Below are positions 8,729 to 18,356 of a DNA stretch of 47,893 bases, in pieces. The DNA is taken from the NCBI GenBank assembly GCA_017305055.1, contig JAFKMZ010000024.1, positions 1 through 47,893 of the forward strand, in the 5' to 3' direction. How positions within the stretch are numbered: the first letter of the stretch is position 1; every line of letters begins with the position of its first letter. A model generated the notes under the pieces. That model searched no databases. It worked only from the letters and a program-made list of their open reading frames with translations, and was not told the origin of the DNA. Source of the stretch: Lysobacterales bacterium (lineage in GTDB: Bacteria; Pseudomonadota; Gammaproteobacteria; Xanthomonadales; Rhodanobacteraceae). A program made the position numbers and the translations under genes.

Positions 8729-9049
8729 CTACTGGCGCCGATCCTGGATGTCACGGACGCGACCGTCCACGATGGTGATCGTGGTGACGTGGTCGCCACG
8801 CCGGTATTGCCAACGTTCACCGCCATCATCCGGGGTGATCACCCGGACGCGGCCACGCCCCCGTGCAGCGGAGGAAGGGTTGCGCGGCCGGAATTTTCGC
8901 GACGGCTTGCCGAGCAGTTCGACGACCCGTACGACGCTGTCACCCGTGGTGAGCACTTGGCTGCCGACGCGCAAGGTGCCCGACGCCCACACTACGCCTG
9001 CGTGGCCAAGCGCCAGCAGCAACAACCAGACCCAGCATTGCCTGTGCAT
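8729..9049 (-). CDS. DUF2845 domain exported protein
   Basis: This small protein of 106 residues has a cleavable signal peptide (hydrophobic WVWLLLLALGHAGVVWA, residues 6-22) followed by a periplasmic domain with SGTLRVGSQVLTTGDSVVRV and VELLGKP. That Gly-x-x-hydrophobic pattern with an LGKP turn is typical of DUF2845 (SmpA/OmlA-like) proteins. A basic, low-complexity centre and a beta-rich C-terminus (DHVTTITIVDGRVRDI) follow. The molecular function is unknown. The frame is open upstream to 9151, but the ATG at 9049 directly precedes the signal peptide. Confidence 0.75.
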   Translation of the reverse strand: MHRQCWVWLLLLALGHAGVVWASGTLRVGSQVLTTGDSVVRVVELLGKPSRKFRPRNPSSAARGRGRVRVITPDDGGERWQYRRGDHVTTITIVDGRVRDIQDRRQ

Positions 9050-9133
9050 GACCCCGCTCCCCGCCAGCCGGCCGCCGCAAACCGAGCGGTGAGCTTGGCC
9101 AGTCCGCGCACGTGAGCCAAGGCCAGGGGCGCC

Positions 9134-9151
9134 GTGCGCCCGCGGGCGCAC
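9134..9151. repeat. 18-bp perfect palindrome
   Basis: GTGCGCCCGCGGGCGCAC reads identically on both strands. It lies in the 156 bases between the DUF2884 gene stop and the DUF2845 gene start, both on the minus strand. It could be a 3' transcript stem, but there is no T-run. Confidence 0.6.
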
Positions 9152-9205
9152 CCCCGTTCGCCTGTCAGCGGATACCGCGGGTGCGCCGAAGCAGCTGCAC
9201 CGTCT

Positions 9206-9970
9206 TCAGGGATTGCGCTCGAGCAGTTGCAGCGGCCGGCCTTGCCCATCCTGCCAACCCCGCTGCAATTCCAGCAGCCGCTGCACCGAGGGGCACAGGG
9301 CGGCAACTGCAGGACGCAAGGTCTGCAGGTCCTGACGCATGCGTGCCTGCAGGCCGGCGGCCAGCCCAACCGCCCTGTCACGCAGCGCCAGCGCCCCTTG
9401 GGCATCGCCATTGGCCATGGCCTGCAGGGCCTGCTGGCCAAGATCGGTGCCAATCGCAGGCAGCAGATCGGCGCTGACTTCCGCAGCGTATTGCTCGAAG
9501 GCCGAGCCATGCCAATCCTTGGTGCTCTGGCTGGTGGCAATGCGCTGCTTCACGCTGCTGGCATGCGCCGCCAGGCGGCGGTCCAGCTCGTCGCGGCTGT
9601 CACTCTCCAAGCCGAGGCCGGCGACTTCTTCGCGTACCGACCCTGTCGCCAGATCCACGCCGCGTTCGGCCACCGCGCGCACCTCCGGCACCAGGGCGCG
9701 CACCTCGCGCTCGAACGCCCGCACCCGCTCCTGCTGCCCGCCCACGCCGTGGACCAGCACGCCATCAACCCGCAGCGTCCCTTCGCTCATCACCACCCGG
9801 GCAGGCTCGGGCGTCGTACGCTCGAACACGAGTTGCCGTGGCTGCAAGGTCAGGTCGTAGCTGCTGCTGGCCTGGCAGGTTGCCGCCAGGTCCTGCGCGT
9901 GCAGAGGCAAGCCCAGGCCCACGGACAGCAGACCCAGCGACAGGAAGGAAAAAGACAACCATGGACGCAT
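9206..9970 (-). CDS. DUF2884 (YggN-like) periplasmic protein
   Basis: The 254-residue product begins with a clear signal peptide (residues 1-20, ending LPLHA before QDL). The mature part starts with a short cysteine-containing segment and the beta pattern SYDLTLQPRQLVFER...ARVVMSEGTLRVDGVLV, which matches the DUF2884/YggN family. A long helical middle is rich in Glu, Arg and Ala, and a C-terminal Cys follows (AVAALCPSV). YggN has no settled biochemical role. The ATG at 9970 is chosen because the signal peptide begins there; the frame extends farther upstream without support. It is the middle gene of a minus-strand group of small envelope proteins. Confidence 0.75.
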   Translation of the reverse strand: MRPWLSFSFLSLGLLSVGLGLPLHAQDLAATCQASSSYDLTLQPRQLVFERTTPEPARVVMSEGTLRVDGVLVHGVGGQQERVRAFEREVRALVPEVRAVAERGVDLATGSVREEVAGLGLESDSRDELDRRLAAHASSVKQRIATSQSTKDWHGSAFEQYAAEVSADLLPAIGTDLGQQALQAMANGDAQGALALRDRAVGLAAGLQARMRQDLQTLRPAVAALCPSVQRLLELQRGWQDGQGRPLQLLERNP

Positions 9971-10046
9971 CGCATGCGCTCCGCAGGAAAGTTCTGCGGA
10001 CCATAGCTGTCTTGCCGGAAACTGCGCTGAACGCGGTCGCGGACAA

Positions 10047-10592
10047 TCAGCCGCGCACGCGGAACTGTGCCCGTACGCCAGGCGCACCCAGGCGCCAGGC
10101 CAGCCACAGCAACAACGGTGCCGCGATGACCTTGAACGCCAGCGCCAGCCGGTAGCTGCGCCGCGCATGCTGGACTGCCTGCTGCAAAACCGGGTCGGCA
10201 CGCAGCTGCACCAGGGCCTCGATGCTGGCACGGTCGAATTGCCACCACTGCAGCAACAGCATCACCCCGGTGACGGCCACCCAGACGGCCAGGAGGCCGG
10301 ACGCCACGCGCAAGGGCACGCGCGCCCAGCCCTGGCGCAGGATGCAAGCGGCGCACAACACGATGAGCACCAGCGCCGCGAGCAGGTAGACGACGTCCCA
10401 GGCCAGCATGTGCCGCAACATCGCAGCCGCGTCGCCGCTGCCGGGCGCCAACTGCCGCAACTGCGTCCGCATCAGACTGGCATGGCGCAGATACTGTGCG
10501 CAGCCGAATGCCGCCAGCAGCAACAGCAGCCAGACCACCACACGCCATGCCGCGAAGGCAGGCGTCGTTGCCGCCAGGCGCGCCGGTGGCAT
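10047..10592 (-). CDS. hypothetical membrane protein with four membrane segments
   Basis: A 181-residue protein with hydrophobic segments at about 16-35, 65-87, 95-117 and 155-173, and a basic C-terminus. I do not recognise a family. Charged residues lie in a loop near 40-55 and a polar stretch near 120-150, so it is probably a four-helix inner membrane protein. ATG at 10592 is preferred to the upstream TTG at 10616; GTGGAG precedes it by about 12 bases. The gene lies 76 bases upstream of the DUF2884 gene on the same strand and may share its transcript. Confidence 0.65.
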   Translation of the reverse strand: MPPARLAATTPAFAAWRVVVWLLLLLAAFGCAQYLRHASLMRTQLRQLAPGSGDAAAMLRHMLAWDVVYLLAALVLIVLCAACILRQGWARVPLRVASGLLAVWVAVTGVMLLLQWWQFDRASIEALVQLRADPVLQQAVQHARRSYRLALAFKVIAAPLLLWLAWRLGAPGVRAQFRVRG

Positions 10593-10762
10593 CAGGCCTG
10601 CGCTCCACGCGGGCAACGCCTATCCATCCCGCGCAGCGCTTGCCGGCAACCCATGTCCATCTCCTGTGTGCTCCCGGCAAGTGTAGCGGGCCCATGCCAC
10701 CACATCAGGCCACGTGCTCCGCCGAGCGTACATGCTGGACCGGCACGCGCCAGCCCAGCGGC

Positions 10763-11221
10763 TCAACGCCGGGAGATGGTGAACTTGCCGACCGATACGC
10801 CAAGGTTCACGCCCTGGCCGGTACCGGCCAGGGCCAGCGAGGTCGTGCCCTTGGTCAGAATCTGCGCCTGGGAACTCTTGACCACGCCGGCCTCCGCGCC
10901 GGCCTGGGCGTAATCGCCAAACACCTCGCTGATGCCGTGCACGGTGGTGATCTCGCCGCGCCCATCCTCGATGCGGTACTTGCCGGCCGTCAGGCCGCCG
11001 CCCACAAGCTGGATGCTCACCGCCGCGGTCTGGCCGTTGTCGCAGGTGACTGTTCCGCTGCCTTCGGCGCGCTTGTAGAACAGCGACCAGCCGGACAAGT
11101 TGTACCTGAGATGGCATTTCACCGTGGGCTCCGCCGCCTGCGAGGTACCCGCAGGCAGCACCGACGCGGCCAGCACACCCGCGAAAACCAGGGCTGCCGT
11201 GGCCAACACACTCTTGTTCAT
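10763..11221 (-). CDS. exported protein of unknown function
   Basis: The 152-residue product has a strong Sec signal peptide (residues 1-29, ending SQA before AEP). The mature domain is beta-rich and glycine-rich, with two Cys about 24 residues apart (VKCHLRYNLSGW and GTVTCDNGQ) that could form a disulfide once exported, and a repeated GxG pattern near the end (GTGQGVNLGVSVGKF). I cannot name the family. AAGGAG lies upstream of the ATG at 11221, making this start very likely. It is divergent from a universal stress protein gene with 184 bases between the two starts. Confidence 0.75.
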   Translation of the reverse strand: MNKSVLATAALVFAGVLAASVLPAGTSQAAEPTVKCHLRYNLSGWSLFYKRAEGSGTVTCDNGQTAAVSIQLVGGGLTAGKYRIEDGRGEITTVHGISEVFGDYAQAGAEAGVVKSSQAQILTKGTTSLALAGTGQGVNLGVSVGKFTISRR

Positions 11222-11344
11222 CAGCTTTCTCCTTGAGGACGTCCCAATTGTGGTAACCGGGGCGGCATGCTCGTGCAGTTTTGCGCAGGATGTCCATGGG
11301 TTTGTGATGGAGGCGTGCACGTCGCGGACGCGCGCCGTACGCGC

Positions 11345-11373
11345 TTGGTTTCTGCCGCCCGGCCGCCTAGACT
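11345..11373 (+). promoter_or_regulatory. candidate sigma-70 promoter for the universal stress protein gene
   Basis: TTGGTT (11345-11350) and TAGACT (11368-11373) are separated by 17 bases and end 33 bases before the start codon at 11406. The hexamers match consensus moderately, so this is a sequence-based guess. Confidence 0.4.
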
Positions 11374-11405
11374 CCAAGGCAATGACGCGCGGGCAGAGGC
11401 AGTCG

Positions 11406-11822
11406 ATGGTCAAGTATTCGCTGGTGGGTTACGACGGCTCGGACGCCGCACGGCGCGCATTCCAGTTTGCCGTCGACCTGGCGCGCTGCGGCGGTGGCCG
11501 CGTGCGCGTGGTGTCGGTACTGCAGGTCACCGAGGCCGGGGCCGACGCCTGCGCCCTGCTGATGGCCGATTCCGGCACCGAACGCCTGCAGGAACTGCTG
11601 GGCGAGCTCGCCGCCATCGTCCCGGACGCGGCACAGCTCGTCGATCTCGAAATCGTGCACGGCAGCCCGGGCGACGTGCTGCTGAGTCAGGTGGCGCAGT
11701 ACAACATCGACCACCTGGTCATCGGGCACACGGCCCGCGGCGCGCTGGCGCGCTGGCTGCTCGGCTCGGTATCCAGCAACCTCCTGGCGCGGGCGCAGGT
11801 GCCGGTCACCGTCGTGCCCTGA
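11406..11822 (+). CDS. universal stress protein (UspA family)
   Basis: A single-domain 138-residue USP with the alpha/beta fold signature VGYDGSDAARRAFQFAV at the N-terminus and the C-terminal nucleotide-loop region IGHTARGALARWLLGSVSSNLL. In ATP-binding USPs the loop reads G-x2-G-x9-G-S/T; here the second Gly position is Ala (Gly107, Ala110, Gly120-Ser121), so nucleotide binding is uncertain. AGAGG lies about seven bases before ATG at 11406, which is preferred over an in-frame ATG at 11382. Function is probably stress survival, as for the family. It stands alone on the plus strand, divergent from an exported protein gene. Confidence 0.9.
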   Translation: MVKYSLVGYDGSDAARRAFQFAVDLARCGGGRVRVVSVLQVTEAGADACALLMADSGTERLQELLGELAAIVPDAAQLVDLEIVHGSPGDVLLSQVAQYNIDHLVIGHTARGALARWLLGSVSSNLLARAQVPVTVVP

Positions 11823-11861
11823 GCAGCCGCTGGGAGCGGCGGCGGCCGGCAAACCCATGCG

Positions 11862-12317
11862 TCAACCCTTTGGCTGGGCCTCCTGGCCGGGTCGTGGTTG
11901 CGTGTGTATCTCCCGCCGCATCTTCTGCGCCGCCTTCACCCGGCTGACATCCAGCGGCCGGATGCCCGTGATCGTGCACGGATAGCTGTTGCGCCCGGTC
12001 AGCACCTTGTCGAAGTTGGTCGACACCTGCCGCAGGTACGAGGTGATGCCGATGGAAGGCACGTAGGTGAGCGCCGGGCAGCCGCCATCCACGTCGAGCA
12101 GCCAAGCCTCGTTTGGACGCGTGTACACCACCAGTTCGGTGGCGCTCAGCGGCACCCAGGAATACAGCGAGAGAAAGCGGAAGCTGGACACCGGCGCCCC
12201 GGCCGCTGCGGTGTAGTCGGCCACCAGTTGGGCCTGGCGCTGGGCGTATGGCACGCTGCTGCAGGCGGCGGCAAGCAGCACGGCTGCCACCGCCAGGATC
12301 GATCGGATGTATGACAT
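11862..12317 (-). CDS. DUF6491 family exported protein or lipoprotein
   Basis: The 151-residue product has an N-terminal hydrophobic signal with a possible lipobox ending AAAC (Cys19); the -3 position is Ala, so lipid attachment is less sure. The mature part matches the DUF6491 pattern I know from Xanthomonadales: APVSSFRFLSLYSWVPLSATELVVYTRPNEAWLL (described only as the region 40-75), then a Cys, PSIGITS and a second Cys in CTITGIRPLDVSRVK. Two conserved cysteines about 40 residues apart may pair in the periplasm. The role is unknown. The ATG at 12317 directly precedes the signal sequence. Confidence 0.65.
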   Translation of the reverse strand: MSYIRSILAVAAVLLAAACSSVPYAQRQAQLVADYTAAAGAPVSSFRFLSLYSWVPLSATELVVYTRPNEAWLLDVDGGCPALTYVPSIGITSYLRQVSTNFDKVLTGRNSYPCTITGIRPLDVSRVKAAQKMRREIHTQPRPGQEAQPKG

Positions 12318-12395
12318 GACGCCTCCCGGATGCTGCGCGGTATTGGTCGCGTTCTGTAGGACCAACGTGGCGCGTCGGCGCGGGGTTTACCGGCG

Positions 12396-13121
12396 CTATT
12401 TCTTGCGTTTATCCAGCTGACTCCAGCGCGAGGGGTCGAAGCCTCCCACCTCGTAGACCAGCGTCTCCGGCTGCTTGCTCGACGCCGGGCTCACCTCGAT
12501 CTCGACCTTTTGCGCGCCCGACAGCAGCTTCAGGAAGCCCTTGTCGTCGCTCATCATCAAGGCCGGCTCCCCGGTGGGCGGGGCGAAAGCCTTCACCCGG
12601 TGCAGCTTGCCGTCCACGGTGACCTTCAGCGTGCAGGCCTTGCCGCAGACGAAGCCCTTGCCGCTGCCGAACAGGAACACGTTTTCGCCCCATTTGGTGT
12701 GTCGGCGCAGGACCAGCTTCACGCGCTCGCCGGTCACCGGCTGGCTGTTGAGGATGGTGGCCGTGGACTGCGTACCACCGGCCATCGGCGCCACCTGGTA
12801 CTGCCAGAGCGCTGCCAGGCGGTTCTTCTCGCTGTTCTCCCGATAGCGCTTTTCGATCTCCGGCAGCGTCTGCTGCACCTCGGTGGCGGCGGCGCTGTCG
12901 GGGAAATGCTCGACGATGCTCTTGCCCATGGTCACCGCCATCGCATCGTTGTTGATGCGCAGCAGTTCGCGGTAGGTGTTGAGGTCCTTCTCGGCCTTGG
13001 CGGCGTCGGCCTGGGCCTGGAGTTGCTGCGGGGACGGTCCGGAAGCCTGTTGCGAACAGGCGCCCAGGACGAGGGCCAGGCCAACGACCGTGCTTGCCAG
13101 ATACGTGCGCAGCAAATGCAT
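12396..13121 (-). CDS. lipoprotein of unknown function
   Basis: A 241-residue lipoprotein with a good lipobox VLGAC (Cys22). After it come a Gln/Ala-rich helical stretch (residues 24-60), a TPR-like helical part around 45-95 (INNDAMAVTMGKSIVEHFP) and a C-terminal beta domain of about 130 residues. The latter holds two nearby cysteines (FVCGKACTLKVTVDG) and a closing motif YEVGGFDPSRW. I do not recognise a named domain in the C-terminal part. The protein is probably anchored in the inner or outer membrane facing the periplasm. The ATG at 13121 sits right before the positively charged signal start. Confidence 0.75.
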   Translation of the reverse strand: MHLLRTYLASTVVGLALVLGACSQQASGPSPQQLQAQADAAKAEKDLNTYRELLRINNDAMAVTMGKSIVEHFPDSAAATEVQQTLPEIEKRYRENSEKNRLAALWQYQVAPMAGGTQSTATILNSQPVTGERVKLVLRRHTKWGENVFLFGSGKGFVCGKACTLKVTVDGKLHRVKAFAPPTGEPALMMSDDKGFLKLLSGAQKVEIEVSPASSKQPETLVYEVGGFDPSRWSQLDKRKK

Positions 13122-13211
13122 GTCAGCTCGCCAGCAATGATACGGAGCCCCAAGCTTGCCGCGAGCACCCCACCCAGCGCAACCGCGGTGTGGCACGCAG
13201 GCGCGGTCCGC

Positions 13212-13514
13212 TCAGTTTTCCGCTGCCGCCGCTGGTCCCACGTAGTCCACACGCGCCACCTGGTCCAGCCAGATGCGATCGACCTGGCCCGGGCTACCCG
13301 CACGCTCCATGCTCACCACGGCGTTGGTGCCCTCGCGCCGCTGCGGGTCACGGAACATCTGGGCGCTGGTACGCACCTTCACCACCCCTTCATGCCTGGT
13401 GCCGTCGCCCATGTGCAGCACGACCCGGCCGTGCGCCGGCAAGCGCGTGATCAAACCCAGCAGACGCTGGATCTCTGCCTCATCCGTACACACCCGCGGT
13501 GCCAGCTGGCCCAT
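13212..13514 (-). CDS. DUF3247 family protein
   Basis: This 100-residue soluble protein fits the small DUF3247 family restricted largely to Xanthomonadales: MGQLAPRVCTDEAEIQRLLGL, an ARV-like beta hairpin (GRVVLHMGDGTRHEGVV), the conserved block FRDPQRREGTNAVV and a closing IWLDQVARV. The compact beta-barrel pattern resembles Sm-like folds, but no activity is established. The start at 13514 leaves 53 bases to the divergent CtlX-type gene, so the two share a short promoter region. Confidence 0.8.
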   Translation of the reverse strand: MGQLAPRVCTDEAEIQRLLGLITRLPAHGRVVLHMGDGTRHEGVVKVRTSAQMFRDPQRREGTNAVVSMERAGSPGQVDRIWLDQVARVDYVGPAAAAEN

Positions 13515-13567
13515 GTCGTCCGTCCATCCATTGCGTTAGGCTGATCGCGCCAAAATCATCCGGCACG

Positions 13568-14515
13568 ATGGAAAACGCCAATGTACCAGCGGACGGCTCC
13601 ATGATCATCCAGTCAGCAACGGAATTTGCCACCGCCTTTGCCGCCTTGCCGCCACCCGCGCACCCGGCGACGGCACGCGCCGCCTTCCTGGTCGCGCCAG
13701 CCGGGCATGCCCTGGCGGCGGAATCCGCCACCGACAACGCCTACATGCGCCTGGACGCGCAGGTCGATCCAGGCCGCGCCCTGGCCCAGCACCAGGCCTT
13801 GGCGCAGGCACTGCGCGCGGATTGCCCGGTGATCAGCTTTCCCGGCGATGCCGCCACGCCGGACGCCATCTTCCCGAACAATGTCTTTGCCACCACGCCG
13901 GGCCGGCTGATCATCGGTCGCATGCGCCATGCCGTCCGCCGCGCCGAAGCCGGGCGCGACGACATCCGCGCCTTCTTTCGCGATGTGCTGGGCTACGCTG
14001 AAGTCGATCTGTCCCAGCGCAGCGACCTGGTGGCTGAGCTCACCGGCGCCCTGGTCATCGATCGCGGCCGCCGCATCGGCTACTGCGGGCTCAGCGAGCG
14101 CTGCGACCTGGCCGGTGCCGCGGCGATGGCCGAGGCCTTCGGCTTGCGCTTCGTGTTTTGCTTCGAATTGGCCGCGGGCGAATATCACACCAACGTGGTG
14201 CTGTCCCTGCTCGCTGGCCGCGGCGTCATCATCGCCGCCGACGGCTTTCGCGATCCCGCCGTTCCCGCGGCCATCGCCCTGGCCTATCCGGACTGCGTGG
14301 TCCAGCTCACCCCCGCGCAAAAGCGCGCCTTTGCCGGCAACGCCATCACCTTGAACGGGCAGCGCGTATGGATGAGCCAGCGTGCCGCCGACGCCCTGGA
14401 CGACACGCAGCGGCAGACCCTCGCCACGGCAGGCTTTGCGCTCGGCACACCCGCGCTGGACGAGATCGAAAAGGCCGGCGGCAGCCTGCGCTGTTGCGTG
14501 GCCGAGATCTATTGA
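13568..14515 (+). CDS. ctlX: CtlX-type amidinotransferase/arginine deiminase superfamily hydrolase
   Basis: A 315-residue member of the guanidino-group modifying superfamily (pentein fold). Visible motifs are DNAYMRLD, FPGD...PDAIFPNNVFAT (substrate Asp/Asn region, residues about 95-110), the His motif GEYHTNVVLSLL and the C-terminal nucleophile region GGSLRCCVAEIY. The pattern matches the citrulline-utilisation hydrolase CtlX, which hydrolyses citrulline to ornithine; arginine deiminase or dimethylarginine hydrolase activity cannot be excluded. An in-frame ATG at 13601 would give 304 residues and is equally plausible since neither start has a strong ribosome site. No arginine-pathway genes flank it. 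Confidence 0.8.
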   Translation: MENANVPADGSMIIQSATEFATAFAALPPPAHPATARAAFLVAPAGHALAAESATDNAYMRLDAQVDPGRALAQHQALAQALRADCPVISFPGDAATPDAIFPNNVFATTPGRLIIGRMRHAVRRAEAGRDDIRAFFRDVLGYAEVDLSQRSDLVAELTGALVIDRGRRIGYCGLSERCDLAGAAAMAEAFGLRFVFCFELAAGEYHTNVVLSLLAGRGVIIAADGFRDPAVPAAIALAYPDCVVQLTPAQKRAFAGNAITLNGQRVWMSQRAADALDDTQRQTLATAGFALGTPALDEIEKAGGSLRCCVAEIY

Positions 14516-14754
14516 CGTTGCGTCCATCCCGTACTCCGGATGCGTGGGCACCCGCCGCGGCAACCACCCTCGACGCTGCGCTCACGCCATCCCAGGCAAA
14601 CTGATGGCATGCCGGCATCCCACGCCGGCAGCGACCGCAGGCATTCAGCTTGATCCGCGATAATGGTCCCGGCGAAGGCGCGCTACAGCCAATGCCGCGA
14701 GCCGGTTGCGTCACTGCCACCGATGCCCCACACCTGCCATGGAGCAAAACCGAG

Positions 14755-15090
14755 ATGCGTCAACATGATCTAGAGAACCATGTCAAAGAAGCTGGCGAGC
14801 GCGCGGCTGATCGCGCACGCTACTACGCAGACCGCGCCAGCAATGGTGCCCGCAGCCTGGCCGAGCGCGGCCACGATCTGGGTGAGCGCTTTGCCCGGCG
14901 CGGCAACCGCTACAGCCGGCAACTGGTGCACAAGGCCGAGGATCTGGCCGACGAGGCGGGCTACCAGTATCGTAGGGCGCGCCGGCACGTGGCGCGGCAT
15001 CCGGTCGCCACCGTGGCGATCGTCGCCGGCACGATCGGCGCCTTCCTGCTGCTCACGCGCCTGCTGCGCGGACCGGGTGAGGAAGACTGA
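14755..15090 (+). CDS. ElaB/YqjD (DUF883)-like membrane-anchored protein
   Basis: The 111-residue product is an amphipathic, highly charged alpha-helical protein (residues 1-78, rich in Arg, Ala and Glu) with a single C-terminal membrane segment (VATVAIVAGTIGAFLLLTRLL, residues about 82-102). The order HPVATVAIVAG-TM resembles the ElaB/YqjD/YgaM family of inner-membrane proteins that bind ribosomes in stationary phase in E. coli. I infer the family from architecture rather than strict motifs. A GATAAT -10-like element at 14659-14664 lies upstream. The ATG at 14755 removes an unlikely Pro-rich extension. Confidence 0.65.
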   Translation: MRQHDLENHVKEAGERAADRARYYADRASNGARSLAERGHDLGERFARRGNRYSRQLVHKAEDLADEAGYQYRRARRHVARHPVATVAIVAGTIGAFLLLTRLLRGPGEED

Positions 15091-15123
15091 CCGGTCTGCG
15101 CCGTCAGCTATCCTGGGGTTCGA

Positions 15124-15168
15124 ATCAAGAGCATTCCGTGCGCCTTCGGCGCGCGGAATGCTCTTGAT
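15124..15168. repeat. palindromic dispersed repeat, copy A (CAAGAGC family)
   Basis: Perfect 14-bp arms (ATCAAGAGCATTCC / GGAATGCTCTTGAT) flank a centre that itself folds (GCGCC-TTC-GGCGC), giving a stem of about 20 pairs. A related copy occurs in reverse orientation at 29575-29613. This copy lies between the converging 3' ends of the ElaB-like gene and aceE, so it may also act as a transcript end, though no T-tract is present. Confidence 0.8.
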
Positions 15169-15282
15169 CTACCGACGTGGCAGCCTGCGCACGGCAAGGG
15201 CGACGCCCACCCACAAGGGACTCCCCAATGCCGCCGGCGGGCGTCTCCGCAGGACCCCAGGCGGGTCCATGCGGAGTACGGT

Positions 15283-17991
<2,709 letters not shown>

Positions 17992-18192
17992 CTAGTTCTC
18001 CATGACGCCAGGTAGCGCCGGATCGAGGTGAGCCGCCAGCGCAGGTGCGGCGGAACCGACAACCGCAGTTTAGCCGGCAGCCTGCAAGCTCGCCAATGTG
18101 CCTGCAGCGCAGCGCGCCAACGCCGTGCCGCCGAGCGGCAGATCCATCCCGCCCAGCACTTGCCATCCCCACCTCGTGACCCCCGCTTCGTC

Positions 18193-18242
18193 GTCATCTC
18201 CGCGGGGAGCTTCACAACAGCGAAGCTGGTCAAGTGTGGATG
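18193..18242 (+). repeat. dispersed repeat, copy 1 (GGAGCTTCACAACAGCG family)
   Basis: This 50-bp unit begins GTCAT, contains GGAGCTTCACAACAGCG, then TGGTCAAG and ends GGATG. A second copy at 32300-32349 has the same spacing and orientation with about 40 of 50 positions identical. In this copy the core also forms a small stem (AGCTTC/GAAGCT). Confidence 0.75.
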
Positions 18243-18330
18243 CAGTGACCGACGACCGCAGAAACACGCCGGATCTCCGCCCACGCGGGAATGACGCTGA
18301 AACGGTACGGCCTCCCAGTCGCCATCGCCG

Positions 18331-18354
18331 CCGCGGGCGCTGCTGCGCCCGCGG
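18331..18354 (-). terminator. GC-rich hairpin after maeB
   Basis: CCGCGGGCGC and GCGCCCGCGG are perfect 10-bp arms with a TGCT loop, starting 2 bases after the maeB stop codon. There is no downstream T-run, so it is a stable 3' stem more than a canonical intrinsic terminator. Confidence 0.45.
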
Positions 18355-18356
18355 TG

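Larger units (their letters stand above)
17992..18356. other. 365-bp intergenic region between maeB and aceE with repeats
   Basis: No gene is supported. The region holds a dispersed repeat copy (18193-18242), a reversed CGTCAT-type half (CCACGCGGGAATGACG at 18281-18296), and a strong GC hairpin directly after the maeB stop (18331-18354). Together the two CGTCAT halves form a roughly 100-bp inverted, BIME-like arrangement. The aceE promoter must lie in the part near 18000-18150, but I cannot pick hexamers. Confidence 0.6.

Noticed and set aside
15091-15282. tRNA-like or riboswitch element from the strong palindrome
   Set aside because: The fold is a simple stem and recurs at 29.6 kb, so a dispersed repeat explains it better.
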